From CAVRUZ01 sp963724495 (lineage in GTDB: Bacteria; Actinomycetota; Actinomycetes; Propionibacteriales; DAIQRJ01), in contig CAVRUZ010000002.1 in NCBI GenBank assembly GCA_963724495.1, positions 620,001-684,000 on the forward strand: a DNA stretch of 64,000 bases, read 5' to 3'. Shown here one piece after another: positions 45,950 to 54,743 of the stretch. The notes under the pieces are model-generated. The model was not told the DNA's origin and made no database searches. It saw only the letters and a program-made list of their open reading frames with translations. The stretch's first letter is position 1. Each line of letters opens with the position of its first letter. The position numbers were made by a program, and so were the translations under genes.

Positions 45950-47406
45950 ATGAAGCGCATCCTGCTGCGATCGGGGAGAAGCCCACTCGATGTCATGTCG
46001 CCTACCACCATCCTGCGGCGCGATCTCATGGGCACGAATGTCGGCAACCTGCTGTTCAGCGACTCCGTGCACAAGATGCTGACCACTGCCAGAGCACCGA
46101 GGTCACCTCGGACGGGCTCGGGACGAGTCGGTTCACCGACGACTGGGTGGCGCGCACCAACGCTGAGTACGACGTCGTTCGTCGTCCCGCTGGCCAACGC
46201 CTTCCGTCCCGGCATTCGATGCCTCGCTCGACCGGCTGTCCGCCGCGATAGAACAATTGACGATCCCGGTGGTCGTCGTCGGTGTGGGCGCCCAGGTCGG
46301 AGCGGACTACGACACGCAGGTGCTCGCGGCCGATGGCAAGGCTCGGTGAAGCGCTTCGTCCGCACGGTGCTCGACCATTCCGCCACCATCGGGGTCCGCG
46401 GCGAACTGACCGCCGACTATCTCGGCTGACCTCGGCTTCCACGACGTCGACGTCATCGGCTGCCCGTCGATGTTCCGGTACGGCGACATGCTCCCGGATC
46501 TGCGCCGACCTGAGCGCTTGGACGCGACGTCCCGGATCGCGCTGAACCTCTCGCCGGCAGGCGGTCGACGTCGGGGACGTTGCGTGGTCTTGATCGACCA
46601 CGTGTTCGAGCCACTTCCCGCGACTCACCTACTTCGCCCAGAACACGACAGACGCCGAACTCCTCTTCTGGGGTGACACATCCATCGAGGCTGGCAACCG
46701 CGACACGTTCCCGCGGCTCCTGAGTCATCCCCTGTTCCAAGAAGGCGAACGTGACCGTCCCGCTCGATCCGCAGACCTGGATCGGAGGAACTCGGTTCGT
46801 CACGACTTCGCGTATCGGGACGCGCATCCATGGCAACATCGCGGCACTACTCGCCGGGACGCCGGCCGTGGTGCGTGGCCTACGACTCACGCACGCTGGA
46901 ACTGGCGCGGTACTTCGACATGCCGCACCGCATGCTCGTAGGCTCTGCCCGCGGGCACGGGCCCGGCGGAGTTGCTGTGCCGAAGCCGACTACAGCGGCC
47001 TGGTAAGCGGGCACACGGAACGATTCGAGCGCCGCGCGATCGACTTCCTGGCGCGCAACGACCTCGAGAACACCTATCCAGCACGGTGATGCTGGGGTGG
47101 CCTTCGAAGCCCGCCTGGCGGAACTCGACCGGCCACCATCCGTCCGGCCTGTGGGACGGCTCCGACGACGGCGACCTCCGATTCCGCATCAGCGCGTCTG
47201 CGCGAGCAGGCTCACTCTGGAGCAGAACACCTCGAGGCGACTGGCCTGCTCGCGTGCGGGAGTTGCGGGATCGGCTGACCGACGCCGAGGCAAGGCTCAC
47301 CGCGGCCGAGGCGAGGCTGACCACGCTGGAACGTCAGGTTGCCGGCATCGACCGGAGAGTCATGGTGCGCCTTGGCCCTGCGATCCGCCGGCGCTTCCGG
47401 CGCTGA
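45950..47406 (+). pseudogene. Polysaccharide pyruvyl transferase family gene, multiply frameshifted
   Basis: With frames stitched together, the reading is a recognisable actinobacterial pyruvyl transferase: MKRILLRSGRSPLDV, TNVGNLLFSDSVHKML, YDVVxxPLANAFRP, IPVVVVGVGAQVGADYD, VRTVLDHSATIGVRGELTA, DVDVIGCPSMFRYGDMLP, TYFAQNTTDAELLFWGD, SRIGTRIHGNIAALLAGTP, DSRTLELARYFDMPHRM, SGLVSGHTERFER, ending LGPAIRRRFRR with a short coiled coil. At least ten frame changes are needed in 1.45 kb, far more than in neighbouring genes, so true decay is likely. The ATG at 45950 still has GAGGGG upstream. The family adds pyruvate ketals to surface polysaccharides. Confidence 0.85.
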
Positions 47407-47433
47407 GGTGAGTCGGAGACGAACCGCCGCGGC

Positions 47434-48264
47434 TCAGACGTCCTCGGGGCAGTTCTCCTCGAGCCAGCCGCGCAGCGGTACGTCGTCGTCAGTAGGGGAG
47501 TAGAACCCGTTGCAGTTGAGGCCATACCCGAGCAACTGCTTGCGGATCGGGTGGCTGTCGTTCCAGAGATCCTCGACGGTCATGTCATCCTTGGTGCGGA
47601 TCCAGCGGAATCCGTAACCGTAGAACAACACCTTGCGCGTCACGTCCGACCAATTGGGGCTCGCCGCGTGCCAGAGTCGTCGGTCGAAGAGCACAGCGGT
47701 GCCCGGTTTGGCGAGCACAGGAACGGCACCTGCAGGTTGACCGTGACCGTCCGCGGGTCGATCGAGAGTGTCACTCTTGTGTTGTCCCGGGACGACCCAG
47801 AAGTTCCCACGTCCCGCTTCGCTCACGTCGGAAAGAAAGTAGGCGACCTTCAGCGACAGCATGGGCCGTCCGGGTGTGCGGATGTCGTGGTTCACGCGAC
47901 CGGAGTCCTGGTGCCACCCGAACGTGGCGTCCGACTCCGCCTTGCCCGACGGGGGAGTGACGATCAGATGCGAGTGGTACAGGTAGATGTTCCAGCCGAG
48001 CAGCCCCCAGACCTTGGGGAGCACTTTCCCGTAGTCCAGCAGTTCAAGGAACTGTGGATCCTCAGGGATGAAGTTCGGCAGGAACATGGCGGCGTCGGCG
48101 GCCTGACCATCCGCCAGCGCCCGGTCGTGAATGCGATCGGTCACCGCAGTGAGGGACTCGACCTGATCGGCGGACAGGGCATCCTCGATGGCGAGAAAGC
48201 CGTGTTCGTCGAAGAACGTGCGTTCCTCGTCGGTCAACCGATTGACCAGGCACGACGGATCCAT
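47434..48264 (-). CDS. Phytanoyl-CoA dioxygenase (PhyH) family protein
   Basis: 276 residues, Fe(II)/2-oxoglutarate jelly-roll. FDEHGFLAIEDALSADQVESL at the N-terminus; the iron site is GWHQDSGRVNHDI (HxD) and LWHAASPNWSD (distal His), with R in SDVTRKVLFYGYG for 2-oxoglutarate. The frame is intact, unlike the broken genes on both sides. The ATG at 48264 has GGAGG upstream. Substrate unknown; relatives hydroxylate acyl chains or amino acids. Confidence 0.86.
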   Translation of the reverse strand: MDPSCLVNRLTDEERTFFDEHGFLAIEDALSADQVESLTAVTDRIHDRALADGQAADAAMFLPNFIPEDPQFLELLDYGKVLPKVWGLLGWNIYLYHSHLIVTPPSGKAESDATFGWHQDSGRVNHDIRTPGRPMLSLKVAYFLSDVSEAGRGNFWVVPGQHKSDTLDRPADGHGQPAGAVPVLAKPGTAVLFDRRLWHAASPNWSDVTRKVLFYGYGFRWIRTKDDMTVEDLWNDSHPIRKQLLGYGLNCNGFYSPTDDDVPLRGWLEENCPEDV

Positions 48265-48538
48265 GGGGATTGTCACTCCTCCGCTACAGGTTGGGCTTTC
48301 TCCAACCCTTGCACTACGAACGCAGCGAGGGCGCCGATGGCCGGGCATCGGCAGGCATCGGCCATCTGGCCACGCATCGTCCATGTCCGGAGGGCAGGAT
48401 GAGATCGCGGCGACAGAGCCGGCTCCATCGTTCGCGGCGCGATCACGTCGACTGGCGGAGTCGTGCTCTATCCTCAGAGCGGAATTCGCGCTCGAGCACA
48501 CCAGCTGGGGACGAGGGTGATCGGGGGATGCCGGAGCC
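48265..48538. other. 274-bp divergent intergenic region
   Basis: Between the PhyH gene (-) and the GGDEF gene (+). A TATCCT hexamer at 48469-48474 could be the -10 for the GGDEF gene. Nothing else recognised. Confidence 0.3.
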
Positions 48539-49576
48539 GTGCGAGTCCTTGCCTGGATGCAACCTCGCGATCATTCGTCCGCGGCGCGGACCATCTCGGT
48601 CCTGGGCGCCGTCGCGGTCGCGGTGACGGTTGTCTTCGCGCCCGACGCCCCGGCGCACAGCCGAACTCGGGTGCCGCTTCCATCGCGCTGGCTACCTCGG
48701 CCGTGGTGCTGGTCGCGCTCATGAGCCTGGCCGCGCGACGATTCCGGGCCGTCAACAGCATCGCCTGGGCGGTCTTTCCGCTATTGGCGGTCGCAGCTCT
48801 TGTGGTCATCCACCTGCTGACGTTCGACGCCTCGCTGTCCACGCAGATACTCTTTCTCTTCCCGATCCTGTATGGAGCATCCCAGCTTCCGCTTCCGGGC
48901 GTCGTCGTGATGACAGCTGCGTCGCTGGTGGGTGAGATCCTCGTGTTGGCGGTCGGTCTCCCGCTCGGGAGGCCGTTCCCAAGGGGCGATGCGTCACCGC
49001 AGCGCTGGTGACGACGGCCGTGCTGCTCGGCCTGGGGGCGCAGCGGCAGGCCTCGCTCGTGCAGAGCCTGGAGGACCAGGCGGCGATCGACCCGCTCACC
49101 GGGCTGGTCACGCGGCGGGTGTTGGACACTGCGGCCATCCCGGCACTGTCGGGTGCCGGGAGCGACGAGGGGACCAGCTGGTGCTGCTCGATGTCGACGA
49201 GTTCAAGTCGGTCAACGACCGCCACGGACACCCCGGTGGCGACGAGGTGCTCATGCAGCTCGCCGAACTTCTGGTGCGAGGTTCCCGCCGCGGCGACGTC
49301 GTGTGTCGGATGGGCGGTGACGAAGTGGCGCTGCTTCTGCCTGGGTGTTCCGACGAGTCTGGGCGGAACATCGCCGACCACATCGTCCGCGACGTCGCGG
49401 AGCACGTCTTCTCGGTCGGCGAGGCCGACGTCGTCCACGTGTCGGTCAGTGCCGGTGTCGCCCACGCCCCCACGCACGCCTCGAACCTGCGCACCATGTA
49501 CGCGGCGGCTGATGCGGCGCTGTACGAGGCCAAGCACTCCGGTCGCAACCGGGCCGTCGTCTCGTCACTGCCCTAG
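48539..49576 (+). CDS. Membrane-bound GGDEF protein (putative diguanylate cyclase), frameshifted three times
   Basis: About 340 residues when stitched. Five or so membrane helices (TISVLGAVAVAVTVVF; IALATSAVVLVALMSLA; VFPLLAVAALVVIHLL; QILFLFPILYGA; VVVMTAASLVGEILVLAV) precede a GGDEF domain: DPLTGLVTRRVLD, VLLDVDEFKSVNDRHGHPGGDEVL, VCRMGGDEVALLLPG. The signature is GGDEV rather than GGDEF/GGEEF, which can still allow or abolish c-di-GMP synthesis. Shifts near 48655, 48980 and 49177. It may be a pseudogene. GTG start at 48539. Confidence 0.72.
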
Positions 49577-49615
49577 TGGTGGCCCCGCTCGAGCTGCCCG
49601 GCTGATGGTCAGAGG

Positions 49616-50161
49616 TCAGCGCAGCGCAAGGTCGGTCACCAGTTCGGCGCCGGGCAGCCGCAGGAGCGCGGCACCGGGCAACAGCAGCTTCCCTGTGCGG
49701 GTTCCGCTGCCGACCACGACCTGGTCGCGGTCGGCCACGAGGTCCGACACCAACAACCGCCACGCCGACGGAAGCCCGATCGGCGTGATGCCGCCGTAGG
49801 CCATTCCCGACAGCTCGACTGCTCGCTCGGTGGCGAGGAAGGACGCCTTGCGAACGTCCAGCAGGCGCTTGACGACGTTGTTCACGTCGGCGCGGGTGTC
49901 GGCCCGGACGAGGCACGCGGCGAACCGCTCGACGCCTTCGCGGCGACCACTCACCACGACACAGTTCGCCGAGGCCTCGATCGGGACGTCGTACGCCTTG
50001 GTCATCGCGGCCGTGTCGGCAAGCTCCGGGTCGATCTCGACGACGGCCACCTCGCCGGCTTCCGGCCAGGTCTCGAGAAACGCCGCGACCGGCCCACCCA
50101 GCAGGTCCGGACGCTCGCGCGCGGGAACCGGATGCAGGTGCTTGAAAGCCAGGGCTGTCAC
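49616..50161 (-). CDS. YbaK/EbsC-type aminoacyl-tRNA deacylase
   Basis: 181 residues of the YbaK/ProX editing fold: ANCVVVSGRREGVERFAACLVRADTRADVNNVVKRLLDVRKASFLATERAVELSGMAYGGITPIGLP, read in parts; the Lys in VRKASFL and the GGxxPIGLP loop are diagnostic. It hydrolyses mis-charged tRNA such as Cys- or Ala-tRNA(Pro). Divergent from the SpoU gene. Confidence 0.87.
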   Translation of the reverse strand: MTALAFKHLHPVPARERPDLLGGPVAAFLETWPEAGEVAVVEIDPELADTAAMTKAYDVPIEASANCVVVSGRREGVERFAACLVRADTRADVNNVVKRLLDVRKASFLATERAVELSGMAYGGITPIGLPSAWRLLVSDLVADRDQVVVGSGTRTGKLLLPGAALLRLPGAELVTDLALR

Positions 50162-50192
50162 GGGCTGTCTCCAGGGTCGGGTGCGGAGTTCC

Positions 50193-50198
50193 TAGGCT
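50193..50198 (+). promoter_or_regulatory. -10 hexamer of leaderless SpoU methyltransferase gene
   Basis: TAGGCT, six bases before the GTG at 50205. Confidence 0.5.
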
Positions 50199-50204
50199 AG
50201 GACG

Positions 50205-51044
50205 GTGCCAGCCGACAGCGACGCCCCCGGTGGGGATCGCCTGATCTCGTCAACGGCCAACCCTCGGGTGAAACAACTCCTCGCCCTGCGTCGTCGGCGG
50301 ATGCGTGACGAGACCGGACTGACCCTCGTCGACGGGATCGAGGAGCTTTCCCTCGCGATCGCCGCCGGCGTCCGCCCGCGCACGGTCTTCGTCAGCACCG
50401 ACCTGCAGACGTCGGACGAGGCGAACGCGGTGGTCGCGCGAGCACGTGACCTCGATGCCGAGATCGTGCAGCTCACTCCCGGGCGTGTTCGCCCGCGTCG
50501 CCTACCGCGAGGGCCCGGACGGGGTCCTGGCCACCGTGCCAACAGCGCAAACGCAGCTGGCCGACCTGGCGGTGCCGGCGAGCCCGTTGCTGCTCGTCTG
50601 CCAGGGCATCGAGAAGCCGGGCAACCTCGGGGCCATGCTGCGAACGGCCGACGCAGCCGGCGTGGATGCGGTGATCGCCACGGACCCCGTCACCGACGTC
50701 GGCAATCCCAACGTCATCCGCGCGTCGAAGGGGACGGTGTTCGCCGTGCCCGTCGCGACGGCGACGACCGCAGCCACGCTGAGCTGGCTGGAGTCACAGA
50801 GCATTCGACTGGTGGTCACCACTCCGGACACGGACCAGGACTACACCGACACCGACTACACCGGGGGAGTCGCCGTCGCGGTCGGGTCGGAAAAGTACGG
50901 AGTCAGCGACGAGGTCCTTGCCGCAGCCAGCGATCACGTCCGTATTCCCATGCGGGGAAGGGCAAACTCACTGAACGTCGCAGCATCAGCAGCCATCGTG
51001 ATCTATGAGGCGGTCCGTCAGCGAGGCAACGCCAAGGAGAGTAG
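50205..51044 (+). CDS. SpoU/TrmH family RNA 2'-O-ribose methyltransferase, frameshifted
   Basis: About 277 residues. N-terminal substrate-binding domain (STANPRVKQLLALRRRRMRDETGLTLVDG), then after a shift in the GGG run at 50481-50483 the SPOUT knot: EKPGNLGAMLRTADAAGVDAVI, VAVGSEKYGVSDEVL, IPMRGRANSLNVAASAAIVIYEAVRQR. A second small shift near 51024 would give a stop at 51044; without it the frame runs on artificially through the opposite-strand gene. Methylates rRNA or tRNA ribose. Confidence 0.84.
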
Positions 51045-51048
51045 TCGG

Positions 51049-52038
51049 CTACGGAGCCTTCACCGTGAGCAGCGCCGCTATATCAGGAGGCTGATATCCC
51101 GGGCCCTTCATGACCTTCCCGTCGACGATGACCGGGTGTCCGTCAGGCCCGAGCTTGCTCATGTTCGCCCGGTGGACGGCTGCCACCACGTCGTCGAGTT
51201 CGATGCCGGCAGTCACGGCCGCGCCGTAGGTCACGTAGGCCACGTCCGCCAGCTCATGCGCTATCTCGGCCAGATCGGGGCGACGCAGCGCCTGGACCGC
51301 TTCTTCGACCTCCTCCACCAGCAGGCGGGCCCGCAAGGCGGCGAGCTCTGGCGTAGGCAGGCTGGGCCGATCCGGTCGGGCCAGATCGAAGGCGTTGTGG
51401 AACTGGCGGACCATGGCCTGCACGCCCGGAGGACCAGCCGGTCGTGGCGGATCCGGCCGCAGCCACCGCACGGCCACCAGTGCACCGGTGCAACCGCCGA
51501 GCGTGGACAGCACGAGGTCACCCAGGGTGTCGCCGTAGGTGAGGTGAAGGCCGGCGACCCCGCTCTGCATCACCGCGTACTCGCCGACCTCCCAGCCGAT
51601 GATGCCGATGGCGCCGAGGCCGGAGCCCGCTGCCCAGACGATCCACTTCGGGACGGCATGTCTGGGCAATGCCGTAGTCACGCCGCCGAACAGGAGTGCC
51701 CAGTTCACGAAGTGCAGCACGTCGTCGGTGACATCCACGGTGTCGTAGAGACCGAACGCGTTTCCGGCGGTGTCGAGCAGGAACGGCAGCGTGAGACCGG
51801 CATCCAGCGCCACCGGATACGGCGACGGGCTGCCGCGTCTCAGCAGCCTGATGACGGGAATCACCAGTGCTGGCAGGAGAAACAGCGGCAGGCGAAAGGC
51901 CATGCCCTTCCCGGCGAAGCCGCCGACCGCCGGGAAGAGGGCTCCAGTGACGAGGAGCCCGGCCAGCACGAGCTTCGCCAGCACCAACCACCAGGGCGGC
52001 CTCCTGCGGACCATCGACGCGGGGGAGTGGGCAACCAT
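51049..52038 (-). CDS. Fusion of a DUF2238/YjdF-like membrane domain and a MazG-like pyrophosphohydrolase domain
   Basis: 329 residues. Residues 1-210 hold about six membrane helices with DVLHFVNWALLFGG, GIIGWEVGEYAVMQ and YGDTLGDLVLSTLGG, the pattern of DUF2238 (YjdF-like) membrane proteins. Residues 220-329 are an all-alpha NTP-pyrophosphatase-like domain: VRQFHNAFDL, LLVEEVEEAVQALRRPDLAEIAHELADVAYVTYG (EExxE ... ExxD metal motif) and SKLGPDGHPVIVDGKVMKGPGYQPP, as in HisE/MazG-type enzymes. The frame is continuous, so the fusion is not a shift artefact. ATG at 52038 preferred; 52047 and 52014 are alternatives. Role unknown; nucleotide house-cleaning at the membrane is a guess. Confidence 0.75.
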   Translation of the reverse strand: MVAHSPASMVRRRPPWWLVLAKLVLAGLLVTGALFPAVGGFAGKGMAFRLPLFLLPALVIPVIRLLRRGSPSPYPVALDAGLTLPFLLDTAGNAFGLYDTVDVTDDVLHFVNWALLFGGVTTALPRHAVPKWIVWAAGSGLGAIGIIGWEVGEYAVMQSGVAGLHLTYGDTLGDLVLSTLGGCTGALVAVRWLRPDPPRPAGPPGVQAMVRQFHNAFDLARPDRPSLPTPELAALRARLLVEEVEEAVQALRRPDLAEIAHELADVAYVTYGAAVTAGIELDDVVAAVHRANMSKLGPDGHPVIVDGKVMKGPGYQPPDIAALLTVKAP

Positions 52039-52076
52039 GGGTGACATCCTGGCCGACGTCACTACTCTCGCGGCGC

Positions 52077-52868
52077 ATGGACACTTCGACCCCGGGGCCG
52101 GCACCGACCGCCGCCATGGACACCGGCACGGCACTCGCAGAGTTGGGTGTCGGGCCGCTCGACCCGGCGCTCGCCGCCAGCCTCGACCGCGACGGCTTCG
52201 CGATCATCCCCGGTGTACTCGACGACGCACGCATGGACGCGATTCGGGGCCGGATCGCCGAACTGGCGGTCGAGGAGGGTGAACAAGCGGGCATCGAGGT
52301 CCACCAGGAGGCCGGGACGGCACGTCTGTCCGACCTGGTGAACAAGGGCGAGGTCTTCGACATCTTCTACAGCGACCCGGTCGTTCTCGCCGGGATCGCG
52401 CACGTTCTCCAGGGTGACCTGAAGCTGTCGTCCCTGAACAGCCGAGCGGCCCTGCCCGGGCAGGGCCATCAGGGGTTGCACGCGGACTGGGGGCCGCTGG
52501 ACCTGTCCGAGGGCTTCCAGGTGTGCAACTCGATCTGGCTGCTCGACGACTTCACCCCGGACAACGGCGCGACGAGGGTGGTTCCGGGCACGCACAGGTC
52601 CGGCCAGAGCCCTGGTGACGTGCTCGACGATCCGGCGGCCGACCATCCCGACCAGCAGTTGCTGCTGGCGCCGGCCGGAACCGTCGTCATCTTCAACAGC
52701 CACCTCTGGCACGGCGGCACCACCAACCGCACCGACCGGCCGCGCCGGGCCGTGCACAGCTACTTCACCCGCAGGCACCAGCCGCAACAGCTGGACCAGC
52801 GCGCCTACGTGCGTGCGGAGACGCTGGAGCGCATGAGCCCAGCTGTCCGCCACATCGTCGACGTGTGA
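52077..52868 (+). CDS. Phytanoyl-CoA dioxygenase (PhyH) family protein
   Basis: 263 residues. LDRDGFAIIPGVLDDARMDAIRGRI at the N-terminus; the iron site is GLHADWGPLDL (HxD) and SHLWHGGTTNRTDRPRRAVHSYF (distal His and 2-oxoglutarate Arg). CNSIWLLDDFTPDNGATRVVPGTHRSGQ is typical. Distantly related to the PhyH protein at 47.4 kb, not a tandem copy. Start at 52077; ATG 52116 is possible. Confidence 0.87.
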   Translation: MDTSTPGPAPTAAMDTGTALAELGVGPLDPALAASLDRDGFAIIPGVLDDARMDAIRGRIAELAVEEGEQAGIEVHQEAGTARLSDLVNKGEVFDIFYSDPVVLAGIAHVLQGDLKLSSLNSRAALPGQGHQGLHADWGPLDLSEGFQVCNSIWLLDDFTPDNGATRVVPGTHRSGQSPGDVLDDPAADHPDQQLLLAPAGTVVIFNSHLWHGGTTNRTDRPRRAVHSYFTRRHQPQQLDQRAYVRAETLERMSPAVRHIVDV

Positions 52869-52907
52869 GCGCGGAGCCCAGGAGCACGGAGCCTCGGAGC
52901 CACGCCG

Positions 52908-53264
52908 CTACATGCTTCCGCCAGAGTTCCGTAGGTGGGCGTAGGGCACGGGCGGCATCGTCAGGGGAGTCGCCGCAATCTGCAGCAACAGCATCGGATT
53001 GTCGTCGGCAGCGGTCTTGTTGAGTCGCAGCCGGCCGCAGTCGAGGCAGCGGTGGATCAGCACCCACCGGCCCTCTCCCCGGACGGTCACGGCGATGGGT
53101 TCCATCCCACCGGGACAGCGCGAGTCGCGGTCACCAGGAGCGTTGCGGTCGAGGTGACGCGACCAGAGGCAGGCGGGGCAGTGGTTGCGGTGGGTGGTTC
53201 CGGGCGCGTCGAGCGAGACGGCTACGCCGCAGTGGCCACACGTGAAGGATCGGGCGAAGGCCAA
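52908..53264 (-). CDS. RNHCP domain-containing zinc-ribbon protein
   Basis: 118 residues. FTCGHCGVAVSL and THRNHCPACLWSRHLD give the RNHCP motif and two CxxC pairs; HRCLDCGRLRLNK gives a third. Small conserved protein of unknown function, probably nucleic-acid or metal binding. Start chosen at TTG 53264, nine bases after AAAGG; no ATG/GTG is better placed in this frame. Confidence 0.83.
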   Translation of the reverse strand: MAFARSFTCGHCGVAVSLDAPGTTHRNHCPACLWSRHLDRNAPGDRDSRCPGGMEPIAVTVRGEGRWVLIHRCLDCGRLRLNKTAADDNPMLLLQIAATPLTMPPVPYAHLRNSGGSM

Positions 53265-53558
53265 GCGAGAACACCTTTCAGGCAAAGGGATCGAGCGAGT
53301 ACGAACATCGGTCTGCTCCCTTCTCGCGTGGCCAATGGGTCGAGACGACCTTAGCCAGACCGCCACCGCATGCACACCCGATTTTGGCCCGACCTGTGAG
53401 ACCACAGTCAAAATCCGACGGGCACCGTCCTCCACAGGAGCGCCGATCCCGCCGCGTCGTCCACAACGCCCTTGCGGCCGCCGAGCCGGAGCCGCCAGAC
53501 CGTCATGCTCGGCGCGTCGCGGCGCTGGTGCCGCTGTCGAAGCCGAGGTGATGAGCAC
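53265..53558. other. 294-bp divergent intergenic region
   Basis: Between the RNHCP gene (-) and the SSB gene (+). Contains the promoters presumably, but no clear hexamer pair, repeat or RNA gene was found. Confidence 0.3.
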
Positions 53559-53909
53559 ATGGACCCGATCAACGACGTTCACCTGGTCGGACGGGTGAGC
53601 GCTGAACCGCTACGGCGGGACCTGCCCAGCGGGGACGTGCTCGTCACGGTGCGCGTGGTGGTACCCCGACCACCGCTGGCGAGGCCGGTGGAGGGCCGTA
53701 AGCCGGCTTCGATCGACACCATCGATGTCGCTTGCTTCAGCGGGCCGACGAGACGCTCCGCCGGAGCGATCCGCGTCGACGACACCGTGGAGGTATGGGG
53801 AGCGCTACGCCGGCGGTTCTTCCGCACCGGCGCATCGGTGCAGAGCCGGTACGAGGTCGAGGCGACCCGGCTCAAGCGGAGGCGACCGGTGGCTGAACCG
53901 TCGGAGTGA
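53559..53909 (+). CDS. Stand-alone single-stranded DNA-binding (SSB) OB-fold protein
   Basis: 116 residues: NDVHLVGRVSAEPLRRDLPSGDVLVTVRVVV and DTIDVACFSGPTRRSAGAIRVDDTVEVWGALRRRFFRTG match the SSB OB fold. It ends in a basic segment (RLKRRRPVAEPSE) without the acidic DDDIPF-type tip that recruits repair proteins, so it is an accessory paralogue rather than the main replicative SSB. Not next to rpsF/rpsR. Confidence 0.82.
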   Translation: MDPINDVHLVGRVSAEPLRRDLPSGDVLVTVRVVVPRPPLARPVEGRKPASIDTIDVACFSGPTRRSAGAIRVDDTVEVWGALRRRFFRTGASVQSRYEVEATRLKRRRPVAEPSE

Positions 53910-53954
53910 CGTTTGCCCCGTCGGCAGGAAGCGGGCCCGGACCGGCCACGGCAC

Positions 53955-53960
53955 TAGGCT
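53955..53960 (+). promoter_or_regulatory. Candidate -10 of the UMP kinase gene
   Basis: TAGGCT 36 bases before the GTG at 53997, which would give a leader of about 30 bases with GAGAGG as ribosome site. Confidence 0.45.
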
Positions 53961-53996
53961 GACCAGCGGTCCTGCCGTCGACGAGAGGCCGTTCGC

Positions 53997-54737
53997 GTGT
54001 CCGATGCCGAGGCTGCCCGGCCCAACCGCTATCACCGCGTCGTGCTGAAGCTGAGTGGAGAAGCGCTGGCGGGGGCCAACGGCTGGGGAGTGGACCCTGC
54101 TTCCCTGAACCATCTGGCTGACGAGGTCGTGCAGGTCCACGACCGCGGGATCCAGGTCGCGGTCGTCGTCGGTGGCGGCAACTACTTCCGCGGCCGGATG
54201 GCCGACAACTGGGGGATCGGGCGAGCCGAGGCCGACAACATCGGCATGCTCGGCACGATCATGAACGCCCTGATGCTGCGCGGCGCGCTGACCACCCGCA
54301 CCACCGCCGACGTGCGGGTCATGACCGCGATTCCGGTTCAGAGCGTGGCCGAACCCTTCATCCGGCTACGGGCGATCGCGCACCTGGAGAAGGGCTACAT
54401 CGTCATCCTGGCCGGGGGAATCGGTCAGCCGTTCGTGACCACCGACTACCCGTCGGTTCAGCGCTCGGTGGAACTCGACAGCGATGCGCTCCTGGTGGCG
54501 AAGCGCGGCGTCGACGGCGTCTACACCGCGGACCCGAAGACGCATCCCGATGCACGCCGCTACGACCGGCTCACCTACACCGAGGCCCTGCAGGCGGGCA
54601 TCAAGGTGATGGATGCGAGCGCCTTCGTGCTGGCCAACGAACAGCGGGTCACCATGCACATCTTCGATGTCGACGCCGACGGCGCCATGGCGCAGATCTG
54701 TGCGGGCGACGACATCGGGACGATCGTCACGCCCTGA
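53997..54737 (+). CDS. pyrH: UMP kinase (orphan PyrH-like copy)
   Basis: 246 residues of the amino-acid kinase fold: RVVLKLSGEALAG, VVVGGGNYFRG, ADNIGMLGTIMNALMLR, ILAGGIGQPFVTTDY and AKRGVDGVYTADPKTHPDA. The acceptor/nucleotide loop reads GGIGQPFVTTD where housekeeping enzymes usually have GGTGNPFFTTD. It lies alone, not in the rpsB-tsf-pyrH-frr cluster, so it may be a second copy. Phosphorylates UMP to UDP. Confidence 0.87.
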   Translation: MSDAEAARPNRYHRVVLKLSGEALAGANGWGVDPASLNHLADEVVQVHDRGIQVAVVVGGGNYFRGRMADNWGIGRAEADNIGMLGTIMNALMLRGALTTRTTADVRVMTAIPVQSVAEPFIRLRAIAHLEKGYIVILAGGIGQPFVTTDYPSVQRSVELDSDALLVAKRGVDGVYTADPKTHPDARRYDRLTYTEALQAGIKVMDASAFVLANEQRVTMHIFDVDADGAMAQICAGDDIGTIVTP

Positions 54738-54743
54738 CCTCGA

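Noticed and set aside
51045..52044. Extension of the SpoU frame to 52044
   Set aside because: The part beyond about 51044 is antisense to the membrane-MazG gene and lacks SpoU homology; a small shift near 51024 gives a sensible stop.
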